DNA of 64,000 nucleotides from Rhizomicrobium sp. (GCA_037200045.1 JBBCHM010000002.1:434001-498000); one strand, 5' to 3'; counted from the first letter of the stretch, positions 35,576-44,091 are shown. Made by a program: numbers and translations. Notes: generated from the sequence alone by a model not told the origin.

Positions 35576-36624
35576 CCTATATCGCCAAGCCGAAACTGCA
35601 TCATCCGGGGCTCAAGCCCAACAAGCTGGGCTTCACCCATCGCGACTATGAAGGCTCGATCTCGACGCTGTGCGCGGGATGCGGCCACGACTCGATTTCG
35701 GCGGCGCTGATCCAGGCGGCCTATGAGCTCGACCTCGAGCCCTATCGCGTGGCCAAGCTGTCGGGCATCGGCTGTTCGTCCAAGACGCCGGACTATTTCC
35801 TCGGCAACGCGCACGGCTTCAACAGCGTGCACGGCCGCATGCCGAGCGTGCTCACCGGCGCCAATCTCGCCAATCGCGACCTGATCTATCTCGGCGTATC
35901 GGGCGACGGCGACAGCGCCTCCATCGGGCTCGGCCAGTTCGCCCATTGCGTGCGGCGCGGCGTGAACATGACCTATATCTGCGAGAACAACGGCGTCTAC
36001 GGCCTGACCAAGGGCCAGTTCTCGGCGACCGCCGACAAGGGCTCGCGCAGCAAGACGGCGGTCAACACCGACAATCCGATCGACCTGGTGTCGCTGGCGC
36101 TGGTGCTGGGCGCGACCTTCGTGGCGCGCTCGTTCAGCGGCGACAAGAAGCAGCTCGTGCCGATCCTGAAGGCGGCGATCGCGCATAAGGGCTCGGCGGT
36201 GATCGACGTGATCAGCCCCTGCGTGCAGTTCAACAACAATCCGCAATCCACCAAGTCCTACGATTTCGTGCGCGAGCACAACGAGGCGGTGAACCGCATC
36301 GATTTCATGGTCGACCGCGCCCCGATCACGGCCGACTACGAACCGGGCACGGTGCAGATGGTGCAGCAGCATGACGGCACCTTCCTGAAGCTTTCCAAGC
36401 TGCATGCCGACTACGATCCGACCGACCGGGCGGCGGCGATGGCCTATATCCAGCACCATCACGGCAAGGGCGAGGTGCTGACCGGGCTGCTCTATGTCGA
36501 GGAGCAGGCCGACGATCTCCATGCCGGGCTGAACACGACGGCGACGCCGCTGAACAGACTGGGCGAGCGCGAGCTGTGCCCGGGTTCGGCGAAGCTCGCC
36601 GCCCTCAACGACGAATACCGGTAA
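35572..36624 (+). CDS. korB: 2-oxoacid:acceptor oxidoreductase, beta subunit
   Basis: 350 residues, the TPP-binding subunit. STLCAGCGHDSISAALIQAAYELDLEP and KLSGIGCSSKTPDYFLGNAHGFNSVHGRMPS hold the expected Cys and Gly residues; the TPP motif is GVSGDGDSASIGLGQF...YICENNGVYGLTKGQFS. It pairs with the alpha subunit at 32729. The start ATG overlaps the stop of the intervening DUF4268 gene by four bases. Confidence 0.94.
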   Translation: MTYIAKPKLHHPGLKPNKLGFTHRDYEGSISTLCAGCGHDSISAALIQAAYELDLEPYRVAKLSGIGCSSKTPDYFLGNAHGFNSVHGRMPSVLTGANLANRDLIYLGVSGDGDSASIGLGQFAHCVRRGVNMTYICENNGVYGLTKGQFSATADKGSRSKTAVNTDNPIDLVSLALVLGATFVARSFSGDKKQLVPILKAAIAHKGSAVIDVISPCVQFNNNPQSTKSYDFVREHNEAVNRIDFMVDRAPITADYEPGTVQMVQQHDGTFLKLSKLHADYDPTDRAAAMAYIQHHHGKGEVLTGLLYVEEQADDLHAGLNTTATPLNRLGERELCPGSAKLAALNDEYR

Positions 36625-36628
36625 GGCG

Positions 36629-37252
36629 ATGGCGGCGCTTCCCATCGATGTCGAGGCGATCGGGCGGGCGAATGTCGCGCGCGAGCCTTTCGCGTGGTTC
36701 ATGGTGCCGGGCTTCGTGCGCACCGAGGCGCTGGCGGCGATCAACGCGGACTTTCCGGCGGTGGCGCATGCCGGCAGCTTTCCGCTGCCGACCCTGACAT
36801 ACGGCCCGGAATTCGCGCGCTTCATGGATGCGATCAAGGGATCGGAGTTCAAGGCCGCGGTGGCGAAGAAGCTCGGCGTCGATCTCGACCGGCGCCCGAC
36901 CATGGTGACGGTGCGCGGCATCTCGGCGGCGCGCGACGGGCAGATCCACACCGACAGCGTGACCAAGCTCGTCACCGTGCTGATCTACATGAACGGCAGA
37001 TGGGAGGCGCCGGGCGGGCGCCTTCGCCTGCTGCGCTCGCCCGACAACCTCAACGACGTCATCGCCGAAGTGCCGCCGGACGAGGGCACGCTCTTGGTGT
37101 TCGAGAACAAACCGAACGCCTGGCACGGCTTCGAGGCCTTCGCCGGCCCGCGCCGCGTGATCCAGCTCAACTGGGTGACCAACGGGCGCGTGGTGTGGTG
37201 GGAGCAGACGCGGCACAAGGTGAGCGCGTTCTTCAAGTCGCTGACGCGCTAG
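36629..37252 (+). CDS. 2-oxoglutarate/Fe(II)-dependent oxygenase
   Basis: 207 residues with a jelly-roll fold. The metal triad is visible as HTD in GQIHTDSVTKLVTVLIYMN and the distal His in NAWHGFEAFAGPRRVIQLNWV, where the conserved Arg binds 2-oxoglutarate. It begins 4 bases after korB and so belongs to the same transcript. It could hydroxylate a small molecule or protein; no direct clue, although the korAB enzyme may handle the same co-substrate pool. Confidence 0.9.
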   Translation: MAALPIDVEAIGRANVAREPFAWFMVPGFVRTEALAAINADFPAVAHAGSFPLPTLTYGPEFARFMDAIKGSEFKAAVAKKLGVDLDRRPTMVTVRGISAARDGQIHTDSVTKLVTVLIYMNGRWEAPGGRLRLLRSPDNLNDVIAEVPPDEGTLLVFENKPNAWHGFEAFAGPRRVIQLNWVTNGRVVWWEQTRHKVSAFFKSLTR

Positions 37253-37256
37253 CTTT

Positions 37257-37460
37257 ACCCTCCCGTTCACGGGAGGGTCGAAATTTGCCGAGCGTAGCGA
37301 GGCGAATTTCGGGGAGGGGACAGTCTCTCCGGCAGAGCGCGATCTTCGCCACTGTCCCCTCCCCGAAAAATCTCTCGCTGCGCTCGATATTTTTCGACCC
37401 CTGCTCTGCTTCGCGCCGCGTCCGTACGCTGTCGCTACGGACCCCGCGAGCGGGAGGGTT
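37257..37460. repeat. nested CCCTCCCG palindromic repeat, copy 4
   Basis: Between the convergent oxygenase and EpmA genes. Outer palindrome CCCTCCCGTTCACGGGAGGG, an inner pair GGGGAGGGGACAG / CTGTCCCCTCCCC, and a segment identical to copy 3 (CGACCCCTGCTCTGCTTCGC onward). Confidence 0.8.
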
Positions 37461-37463
37461 AAG

Positions 37464-38501
37464 TCAGGGCGCCGGCGTCCACAGCACGTCGTCGATCCTT
37501 GGCGCGCCGGTGGCGAGCAGCACCAGCCGGTCGAAACCCAGCGCCACGCCGCTCGCCGGCGGCATGTGCTCCAGCGCGGCCAGGAAGTCGTCGTCGATCG
37601 GATAGCGCTCGCCGTAGATGCGCTGTTTCTCCGCCATCTCGGCTTCGAAGCGCCGGCGCTGCTCCACCGGATCGGTGAGCTCGCCGAAGCCGTTGGCGAG
37701 CTCGACGCCGCAGGCATAGAGCTCGAAACGTTCGGCGACGCGCGCATCGTGCGGCGCGGCGCGGGCCAGCGCGGCTTCGCAGCGCGGATATTCGTAGAGG
37801 ATCGTCGGGGCGCCGTTGCCGAGCTTCGGCTCGACGGCGGCGACCAGCACCTTGCTGAAAATGTCGGACCAGTTGTCGGCCTCGGTCACGACGAAGCCGG
37901 CGCGGCGGGCCTTGGTTGCCAGGGCGTCGCGGTCGCCTTCGCCCGACGGCGACAAGGTCGAGAGCAGATCGAGCCCGGCGTGAAAGGTGAAGGCCTCGGC
38001 CACCGTCAGGCGCTGCGGCACGGCGCGCGGATCGCAGACCCGATCGCGGAAGCGGAACGCCTCGGCGCCGGCCGTGTCGGCGGCGAGGTGCAGAATGTCG
38101 AGGCAGTCCTGCTGCACGGCGGCATAGGGCTCGCCGGCGCGGTACCATTCCAGCATGGTGAACTCCGGCGCGTGCAGGGCGCCGCGTTCGCGGTTGCGGA
38201 ACACCCGGGCGAAATCGAAGATGCGGGTCTCGCCGGCGGCGAGCAGCTTCTTGGCGGCGAATTCCGGCGAGGTGTGCAGATAGAGCGTCCGACCCTCGCC
38301 CGCCGTGGTCAGCGCCCGCGTCGCGAAGGCGTGCAGATGCGCCTCATTGCCCGGGGAAACCACGAGCGCGCCGCATTCGACCTCGGTGAAACCTTGGGTT
38401 TCGAAATGGGCCCGTATTGCTTTCTTGACGCGGTTGCGCTGGCCTAGCAGCGGCCGCCGGTCGGCGTGCCTGCTCGGGGACCACCAGGGTGAGCTTGTCA
38501 T
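37464..38501 (-). CDS. epmA: EF-P lysine lysyltransferase EpmA (GenX/PoxA)
   Basis: Class II lysyl-tRNA-synthetase paralogue that attaches (beta-)lysine to EF-P. The start at 38501 (MTSSPWWSPSRHADRRPLLGQRNRVKKAIRAHF) gives 345 residues with no anticodon-binding domain, which marks EpmA. Motif 2 is FRNRERGALHAPEFTMLEWYRAG, and motif 3 is PASGVALGFDRLVLLATG. The gene for EF-P lies 800 bases away, divergently across one hydrolase gene, and that EF-P has the modifiable Lys34. The aminomutase EpmB is not in the window. Confidence 0.95.
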   Translation of the reverse strand: MTSSPWWSPSRHADRRPLLGQRNRVKKAIRAHFETQGFTEVECGALVVSPGNEAHLHAFATRALTTAGEGRTLYLHTSPEFAAKKLLAAGETRIFDFARVFRNRERGALHAPEFTMLEWYRAGEPYAAVQQDCLDILHLAADTAGAEAFRFRDRVCDPRAVPQRLTVAEAFTFHAGLDLLSTLSPSGEGDRDALATKARRAGFVVTEADNWSDIFSKVLVAAVEPKLGNGAPTILYEYPRCEAALARAAPHDARVAERFELYACGVELANGFGELTDPVEQRRRFEAEMAEKQRIYGERYPIDDDFLAALEHMPPASGVALGFDRLVLLATGAPRIDDVLWTPAP

Positions 38502-38541
38502 GTCGGTCGCCGGGCCTTTCCACTGCGCGGGGAGAGTATAG

Positions 38542-39255
38542 ATGACTACCTTCGTCCTGGTGCATGGCGCATGGCATGGCGGCTGGTGCTGGCACAAGAT
38601 CGTGCCGCGCCTTGAAGCGATGGGCCACCGCGCGGTCGCGCCCGACATGCCCGGCCGCGGCGACGACGACATCCCGATCGCGGGCGTGACCCTGGACGAC
38701 ATCGTGGACCGGATCTGCCAGACCATCGACGCCGAGGACGAGAAGGTCGTGCTGGTCGGCCATTCCTATGGCGGCGCGGTCATCACCCAAACCGCCGAGC
38801 GCCGGCCCGAGAAGATCAAGAGCCTGGTCTATGTCACCGCCTTCCTGCTGCAGGACGGCCAGGCCGTGCTGGACATGGCGCGCGCGGACGACGACAGCCG
38901 GCTGAACGGCAAGGTCGAAGCCTCCGACGACGACGCGACGGCGCGGGTCAGGCCCGACGCGATCCGCGAATGCTTCTACGGCGAATGTTCCGACGCGGAC
39001 GTGGCGTTCGCGCGCGAGCGGCTCGGGCGGGAAGCGACGGTCGGCTTCCGGACCCCGATGCGGACGACGGCGGAGCGGTTCGGCCGGCTGCCGCGCACCT
39101 ATATCGAATGCCTGAAGGACCAGGCGATCTCCATCGCCCTGCAGCGGCGATTGCAGGCGGCGCTGCCCTGCCAGCGGGTGTTCCGGCTGGACACCGACCA
39201 TTCGCCGTTCTTCTCGGCGCCCGACGCGCTGGCCGAGGCGCTGGGGCGGCATTAG
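38542..39255 (+). CDS. alpha/beta hydrolase, hydroxynitrile-lyase/methylesterase-like
   Basis: 237 residues. FVLVHGAWHGGWCWHKIVPRLEAMGHRAVAPDMPGRGDDDIPI is the oxyanion and lid start; the nucleophile lies in VGHSYGGAVI and the catalytic His in DTDHSPFFSAPDALAE. It resembles the salicylate-binding/methylesterase and hydroxynitrile lyase branch. The function in this organism is unclear. It lies between epmA and efp, sharing the promoter region with epmA. No direct tie to translation is evident. Confidence 0.88.
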   Translation: MTTFVLVHGAWHGGWCWHKIVPRLEAMGHRAVAPDMPGRGDDDIPIAGVTLDDIVDRICQTIDAEDEKVVLVGHSYGGAVITQTAERRPEKIKSLVYVTAFLLQDGQAVLDMARADDDSRLNGKVEASDDDATARVRPDAIRECFYGECSDADVAFARERLGREATVGFRTPMRTTAERFGRLPRTYIECLKDQAISIALQRRLQAALPCQRVFRLDTDHSPFFSAPDALAEALGRH

Positions 39256-39319
39256 GGGCGCCCCTTGGCCGGGGCGTCCCGCCCTGCTATGAGCCCCGGT
39301 CTCCCAGCAGAGGTCGTCC

Positions 39320-39889
39320 GTGGTTTCGGTCATCGCAAGCTCCATCCGTAAGGGCAATGTCATCGAGAAGGAGGGCAAGCTCTATGTCGTCCTCACGGCG
39401 GAGAACATCCATCCCGGCAAGGGTACGCCGGTGACGCATCTGGAGATGCGCCGCATCTCCGACGGGGTGAAGACGGTGGAGCGCCTGCGCACCACGGATT
39501 CGATCGAGAAGGCCTTCATCGATCAGGCCAAGTACAATTACCTCTACCAGGACGGCGACCACTACGTGTTCATGCAGCCGGAGACCTTCGACCAGGTCCA
39601 TGTCGGCAAGGACGTGGTCGGCGACATGGCGCCCTACCTGATGGAGAACATGGAAGTCACGCTGCAGAGCTTCGAGGGCAATCCGATCAGCCTGGAAATT
39701 CCCCAGCGCGCGACCTTCGCGATCGTCGAGACCGAGCCGGTGGTCAAGGGCCAGACGGCGTCGGGCTCGTTCAAGCCGGCGCTGCTGTCGAACGGCGTCA
39801 AGACGATGGTCCCGACACATATCACGGTCGGCACGCGCGTCGTGGTGATGACGGAAGACGGCTCCTACGTCGAGCGGGCGAAGGATTAG
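39320..39889 (+). CDS. efp: translation elongation factor P
   Basis: 189 residues, from GTG 39320. It relieves ribosome stalling at consecutive prolines. Three beta-barrel domains: N-terminal KOW-like with the modification loop HPGKGTPV (Lys34), then the OB-like domains with [27 protein letters not shown] and the end [16 protein letters not shown]. Lys34 together with a nearby EpmA indicates the beta-lysyl pathway rather than rhamnosylation. Confidence 0.96.
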   Translation: MVSVIASSIRKGNVIEKEGKLYVVLTAENIHPGKGTPVTHLEMRRISDGVKTVERLRTTDSIEKAFIDQAKYNYLYQDGDHYVFMQPETFDQVHVGKDVVGDMAPYLMENMEVTLQSFEGNPISLEIPQRATFAIVETEPVVKGQTASGSFKPALLSNGVKTMVPTHITVGTRVVVMTEDGSYVERAKD

Positions 39890-39954
39890 GGCAGCCCAAG
39901 CCGGTCGAAAATGTCGGAATACGGGTTGCGTTGGCGGGCCGGCCGGTTTTTGCT

Positions 39955-39964
39955 ATACAAGTAT
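39955..39964. promoter_or_regulatory. putative operator/-10 region of the RelBE-like module
   Basis: ATAC-AA-GTAT is a short perfect palindrome 23 bases before the antitoxin ATG; it contains a TATAC-like -10 element. Autoregulation by the complex at such a site is usual for the family. Confidence 0.35.
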
Positions 39965-39986
39965 CTCACGCTCGCCGGACCCCATC

Positions 39987-40211
39987 ATGCTCGCCATTCG
40001 CCTGCCTCCCGACATCGAAGCTCGCCTCGACACGCTGGCCAAGAAGACCGGCCGCACAAAGTCGTTCTATGTTCGCGAGGCGATCCTCGAACATCTCGCC
40101 GATCTGGAAGACGTCTACCTCGCCGAAAAGCGTGTCGCGGCGCTCAAAGCCGGCAAGTCCGGAACGGTTCCCTTGAGCGACGTGATGAAATGCTATGGCG
40201 TGGAGGATTGA
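39987..40211 (+). CDS. RelB/RHH antitoxin
   Basis: 74-residue antitoxin with a ribbon-helix-helix N-terminus (LAIRLPPDIEARLDTLAKKTGRTKSFYVREAILEHLADLEDVYLAEKR) and a C-terminal arm (KSGTVPLSDVMKCYGVED) that covers the toxin. It overlaps the toxin gene by 17 bases. RelB/StbD-like. Confidence 0.88.
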   Translation: MLAIRLPPDIEARLDTLAKKTGRTKSFYVREAILEHLADLEDVYLAEKRVAALKAGKSGTVPLSDVMKCYGVED

Positions 40212-40461
40212 GTTCGAGCGCGCGGCGGAACGCGAACTCGGGAAACTCGATCCGCAGACGGCGAAACGCATCCTAAGCTTCCTGCATGAGCGCGTGGCGC
40301 CGCTGGACGATCCGCGCAGCATCGGCGAGGCGTTGCGCGGGCCTCTGAACCCGTTCTGGAAATATCGCGTCGGCGACTATCGGATCGTCGCGTCGATCGA
40401 GGACAGGGTGCTGCGCATCGTCGTCGTGCGCATCGGCAACCGCCGCGAGGTCTATCGCTAG
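40195..40461 (+). CDS. RelE/ParE-superfamily toxin
   Basis: 88-residue toxin: WRIEFERAAERELGKLDPQTAKRILSFLHERV, then KYRVGDYRIVASIEDRVLRIVVVRIGNRREVYR, the RelE core with the C-terminal Arg-Tyr. It is predicted to cleave mRNA on the ribosome. The stop TAG is the first three bases of the MITE-like repeat at 40459. Confidence 0.9.
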   Translation: MAWRIEFERAAERELGKLDPQTAKRILSFLHERVAPLDDPRSIGEALRGPLNPFWKYRVGDYRIVASIEDRVLRIVVVRIGNRREVYR

Positions 40462-40633
40462 AGCCGTTTCGGTTTGGATTGAATCATTCAAAGAATAATC
40501 GTCATCGCCCGCTTTATGCGGGCGATCCAATTTTCTTTGTGCGGCCAAATTGGATTGCCCGGGCAGGCCTAGCGACAGCGTGGGCCGGGCAATGACGGCT
40601 TCCGATGCATAATTTCAAACCGAAAGGGCTCTA
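40459..40633. repeat. MITE-like palindromic element, copy 2 (inverted)
   Basis: Reverse-complement relative of the element at 6495-6648. Terminal inverted repeats TAGAGCC(G/C)TTTCGGTTTG(G/A)A pair at the two ends. It carries a 20-base insertion (CACGCTGTCGCTAGGCCTGC on the minus strand) in one of the inner hairpins. The first bases provide the stop of the RelE-like gene. Confidence 0.85.
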
Positions 40634-40640
40634 AAACGAA

Positions 40641-40668
40641 AAGGCCGCCATGTCGCCATGGCGGCCTT
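40641..40668 (-). terminator. terminator of the aldehyde dehydrogenase gene
   Basis: Stem AAGGCCGCCATG / CATGGCGGCCTT of 12 bp with a 4-base loop, followed on the minus strand by TTTTCGTTTT. It lies just downstream of the dehydrogenase stop and may also serve the plus strand. Confidence 0.85.
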
Positions 40669-40689
40669 TCGCATTTCGTGAAGCGATGC

Positions 40690-42117
40690 CTACGCCGCTT
40701 CGTAGCCGATGACGGCCTTGATCTCGAGATATTCCTCGATGCCGAACTCGCCGCCCCATTCGCGGCCGTTGCCCGACTGCTTGTAGCCGCCGAACGGCGC
40801 GGTCACGTCCACCGGCGCGCCGTTCAGATGCACATTGCCGGTGCGCAACTGCGCCGCGACGCTGCGCGCATGTTCGAGGCTGCCCGACTGGACATAGCCG
40901 GAGAGGCCGTAGAGCGAGTCGTTGGCCATCGCGATGGCCTGGGCCTCGCTGTCATAGGGGATCATGGCCAGGACGGGTCCGAAGATCTCTTCGCGCGCGA
41001 TGGTCATGTCGTTGCTGACGTCGGAGAACAGCGTCGGCCGCACATAGTAGCCGCGGTTGACGCCCTCGGGACGGCCGAGGCCGCCGGCGACCAGCTTGGC
41101 GCCTTCCTCGATGCCCTTCTGGATCAGGCCCTGGATCTTGTTGTACTGGGCCTCGCTCACGACGGGGCCGATCGAGCCCGGCGAACCGTCGCCGATCTTG
41201 ACGTTGTCCATCGCCACCTTGACCATGCCGGCGATCTCGTCCTGCTTCTTGCGCGGCACGAACATGCGCGTCGGCGCGTTGCAGGACTGGCCCGAATTGA
41301 CCATCAGCCCGCCCATCTGCGCCTGCACCGCTTTGCCGAAATCGGCGTCTTCCAGCACGATGTTGGCCGACTTGCCGCCCAGTTCCAGCGCCACGCGCTT
41401 GACCGTCTCGGCCGCCGCCTTGGAAACCTGGATGCCGGCGCGGGTCGAGCCGGTGAACGACATCATGTCGATGTCGGGATGATGCGACAGCGCTTCGCCG
41501 ACGCTCGGCCCGTCGCCGTTGACGAGGTTGAACACGCCGGCGGGCACGCCCGCCTCATGCATCACCTGCGCGAACAGCATGGCGTCCAAGGGCGCGATCT
41601 CCGACGGCTTGAGGACCATGGTGCAGCCCGCGGCGATGGCGGGGGCGACCTTGGCGGCGATCTGGTTGATCGGCCAGTTCCACGGCGTGATCAGCCCGCA
41701 CACCCCGACCGGTTCGTAGCGGATGCGGTTCTTGCCGCGCGGCACTTCGAACTCGAACTCGGTGAGCGCCTTCAGCGTGGTGCCGATATGGCCGAGCGCG
41801 GCCGGGGCCTGTGCCGCCTTGGCGAGCCACATCGGCGCGCCCATCTCGTTGTGGATCGCCTCGGCGACCTCGCCGATATGCTTCTGGTAGGCGGCGATGA
41901 TGGCCTGCAGCAGCTCGATGCGCTGCGCCTTGGTGGTCTGCGAGAAGGAGACGAACGCCTTCTTGGCGGCGGCGACGGCCTTGTCGACATCGGCCTTGGA
42001 GCCGAGCGAGATGCGCGCGAAGGGCTCTTCCGTCGCGGGGTTTTCGACCTCGAGCGTCTTGGGCACGACCGGGTCGACCCATTTGCCGTCGATATAGAAC
42101 TGAAGATGATCCTGCAT
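40690..42117 (-). CDS. aldehyde dehydrogenase family protein
   Basis: NAD(P)-dependent dehydrogenase of 475 residues. The start at 42117 (MQDHLQFYIDGKWVDPVV) is chosen on family length; the open frame upstream is not homologous. Motifs: GLITPWNWPINQIAAKVAPAIAAGCTMVLKPSEIAPL, FTGSTRAGIQVSKAAAETVKRVALELGGKSANIVLEDAD (catalytic Glu in LELGGK) and SGQSCNAPTRMFV (catalytic Cys). It is related to the group that oxidises medium-chain or aromatic aldehydes. The C-terminus FGIEEYLEIKAVIGYEAA is normal. It is the last gene before its own terminator. Confidence 0.95.
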   Translation of the reverse strand: MQDHLQFYIDGKWVDPVVPKTLEVENPATEEPFARISLGSKADVDKAVAAAKKAFVSFSQTTKAQRIELLQAIIAAYQKHIGEVAEAIHNEMGAPMWLAKAAQAPAALGHIGTTLKALTEFEFEVPRGKNRIRYEPVGVCGLITPWNWPINQIAAKVAPAIAAGCTMVLKPSEIAPLDAMLFAQVMHEAGVPAGVFNLVNGDGPSVGEALSHHPDIDMMSFTGSTRAGIQVSKAAAETVKRVALELGGKSANIVLEDADFGKAVQAQMGGLMVNSGQSCNAPTRMFVPRKKQDEIAGMVKVAMDNVKIGDGSPGSIGPVVSEAQYNKIQGLIQKGIEEGAKLVAGGLGRPEGVNRGYYVRPTLFSDVSNDMTIAREEIFGPVLAMIPYDSEAQAIAMANDSLYGLSGYVQSGSLEHARSVAAQLRTGNVHLNGAPVDVTAPFGGYKQSGNGREWGGEFGIEEYLEIKAVIGYEAA

Positions 42118-42444
42118 TCCCGTAACTCCCGTGGTTGTTGAGCGGACGGCGGAACCCGTTTCGGGCTTTCCGCGAATAGCGGGGCGCATAAAATCACATC
42201 CCCGGGCCGGCGGCAAAGCGCCCGTTACGGCACGAAAACCCGCCAAATCCGGAAGGAAATCCGCCCCGACCCATCCTGGGACGGCGGGCCGGCGACGCCC
42301 TGCTTCCGGGCGGATCTTGTGGGCGGCGGACGCCGACGCGGCGCGAAAGCTACAGCGCCGCGAAACCGGCATCCCATGACGAGGTTGTGGTGATGGCGGC
42401 CGAAAAATCGCGCTAGCATCGCGGTGGAGCTCAGAGTCGCGAAC
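42118..42444. other. 327-base intergenic region, no feature seen
   Basis: GC-rich spacer between the divergent aldehyde dehydrogenase and a small conserved gene. I see no RNA gene, repeat or clear operator in it. Both genes must have their promoters here. Confidence 0.6.
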
Positions 42445-42879
42445 ATGCAGTTCATCTGCGATGCACCCGGGCGCAAGGCATGGTTCCGCATCGAGTCGGA
42501 AGCGGAAGCCACCGCCGAGTCCGAAACGATGCGCCACGCCGTGGAGAAATATTTCCGCCGCGAGCGCGACGCGGCGGTGCGCAAATACCGGCCGTCGCCG
42601 TCGATGAGCTATATCGAGCGCGACATCGGGCTTGCCGCCCATGTCCAGCGCACCATGCCGCTGTTCCTCACCCTGCGCGAGCATGACGGCACGCCGCTCG
42701 CCACCGCGATGCTGCCGCCGGGCGGCCGGGACGACGAAAACTTCCGCCTGATCGTCGTGGGGCCGGCCAACACCGATCCCTTCGCGAGCCAAGCCGAGGC
42801 GATCGCCGCCTTGGGCCGCCATTTCGGCCTGACGCTGACGCGCGAGCGCTGCTACCCGTACCAGAATTACGGCGTGTGA
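42445..42879 (+). CDS. hypothetical protein, about 144 aa
   Basis: From ATG 42445 (MQFICDAPGRKAWFRIESEAEA) 144 residues; an in-frame GTG 21 bases earlier is an alternative. The protein begins with a beta-strand then a helix (ESETMRHAVEKYFRRERDAAVRKY), an acidic middle and DPFASQAEAIAALGRHFGLTLTRERCYPYQNYGV at the end. No membrane segment or known motif. Codon use is like that of the neighbours, so it is likely real. Function unknown. Confidence 0.6.
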   Translation: MQFICDAPGRKAWFRIESEAEATAESETMRHAVEKYFRRERDAAVRKYRPSPSMSYIERDIGLAAHVQRTMPLFLTLREHDGTPLATAMLPPGGRDDENFRLIVVGPANTDPFASQAEAIAALGRHFGLTLTRERCYPYQNYGV

Positions 42880-43011
42880 CCGCGCGCGGAGCGTGGCCCG
42901 CGCCGCGCTGACCAGCTCATGGACATGGCGGCGGAAGGCGCGCGCCTCGGCGCGGTAGCCGCCATGCTTGAGGGCGCGCAGATTGCCGAGGGGAGCGCCG
43001 CGGCCACTCAA
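42858..43011 (-). CDS. possible remnant of a GAPxGNxxALKHG small protein
   Basis: A TTG at 43011 overlaps the stop of the 125-aa gene by four bases. It opens SGRGAPLGNLRALKHGGYRAEARAFRRHVHELVSAARATLRAR, the pattern GAPxGNxNALKHGxY common in small alphaproteobacterial proteins. No stop follows in frame where the family would end; a stop exists in another frame, so it may be frameshifted. The end coordinate is approximate. Confidence 0.35.
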
Positions 43012-43385
43012 TCTTGTGGCTCTTTCGCCTCTGCTCCACCATGTACTGTTTTCGCGGTCGCGCGCGAACCCAGCACCTTGGCGATGGCGATGTTGGCCTG
43101 GATCAGGCGCGTCAGAGCGGACGCCGCCAGGGCGTTCTCCTTGGCGCCGATGTTGTCCGCCAGGACAAAGCCCATCGCCTGGCGCACGGCATTGCGCAAT
43201 TGCGCGGCGTGCTCGGCGAGAAGCGCGTCGAAATTCTCCACCGGGGCCGGCGCCCGCCAGTCATAGGGCTCCGGCGAGCCGAACAATTTCTCCTGAAACT
43301 CCTCGCGCCTTTTGCGGTACGCGGCCCGCTCGGCCTCGTATTCGGCGTGTTCGCGCTCGGCCTTCTCGCGCCAATCCTCTTGCAT
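43008..43385 (-). CDS. hypothetical protein with N-terminal coiled coil
   Basis: 125 residues: a charged helical N-terminus (EKAEREHAEYEAERAAYRKRREEFQEKLFG), then a mostly helical region (FDALLAEHAAQLRNAVRQAMGFVLADNIGAKENALAASALTRLIQANIAIAKVLG). The last four bases overlap the small frame at 42858-43011. I do not recognise the family. A paired small helical protein of this kind often sits next to GAPxGN-type proteins, but no function can be given. Confidence 0.55.
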   Translation of the reverse strand: MQEDWREKAEREHAEYEAERAAYRKRREEFQEKLFGSPEPYDWRAPAPVENFDALLAEHAAQLRNAVRQAMGFVLADNIGAKENALAASALTRLIQANIAIAKVLGSRATAKTVHGGAEAKEPQD

Positions 43386-43548
43386 GGCTCACTCCTTGCC
43401 GTGTCGGGGCGCAGTATCCGCCCGCCGGCGGGGGTGTTGGACAATTATGCGGCGTAAATCTTCGAGACGCAGGATTTGGAAGGACTTGCGCGTGACTTGG
43501 AGGCCCGTTGCGGGCACATTGTCCACGGCCATTTTCGGGACGTTCGCC

Positions 43549-44085
43549 ATGAAACGACTTGCCACGGGTCTGCTCGCCGCCGCGCTGTTCGCGGCCCCCG
43601 CGCTCGGCGCGCTCAAGCCGGGCGACGCGGCGCCGGACTTCACCGCGCCGGCGGCGCTGGGCGGCAAGCCGTTCACCTTCGCGCTGGCCGACGCGCTGAA
43701 GAAGGGGCCGGTGGTGGTCTATTTCTATCCCAAGGCGTTCACCACGGGCTGTTCGCTGGAGGCGCATGCCTTCGCCGAGGCGATGCCGCAATTCGCCGCC
43801 TTGGGCGCCAGCGTGATCGGCGTCAGCCATGACGACATCGCGACGCTGGAGCAGTTCTCGACCAAGGACTGCGCGAGCAAGTTTCCCGTCGCGTCGGACG
43901 GCGACCAGCACATCATGAAGGCCTATGACTCGGTGTTCGCACGGGCGCCCGACCTCGCGGACCGCATCTCCTACCTGATCGCGCCGGACGGGCATGTGCT
44001 CGCGGTCCATGCCGACCTCGACTATTCCAAGCATGTCGACACGATGCTGGCGGCGCTGCAGAGCTGGAAAGCCGCGCAGCACTGA
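43549..44085 (+). CDS. peroxiredoxin (BCP/AhpC-TSA type), secreted
   Basis: 178 residues with a signal peptide (MKRLATGLLAAALFAAPALG). Peroxidatic Cys68 in PKAFTTGCSLEAHAF and the probable resolving Cys108 in STKDCASKF, as in atypical 2-Cys BCP proteins. It is a thiol peroxidase reducing hydroperoxides, and the signal peptide places it in the periplasm. The TPR gene begins 6 bases after its stop, so the two share a transcript. The start is chosen because upstream codons add non-homologous sequence. Confidence 0.93.
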   Translation: MKRLATGLLAAALFAAPALGALKPGDAAPDFTAPAALGGKPFTFALADALKKGPVVVYFYPKAFTTGCSLEAHAFAEAMPQFAALGASVIGVSHDDIATLEQFSTKDCASKFPVASDGDQHIMKAYDSVFARAPDLADRISYLIAPDGHVLAVHADLDYSKHVDTMLAALQSWKAAQH

Positions 44086-44091
44086 GGGGGT

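Noticed and set aside
27694..37460. Regular repeats considered as CRISPR arrays
   Set aside because: Units are scattered between genes, not regularly spaced, and no cas genes are present.
40690..43011. A 773-residue dehydrogenase fusion
   Set aside because: The aldehyde dehydrogenase is complete from 42117; the upstream part is antisense to another gene.
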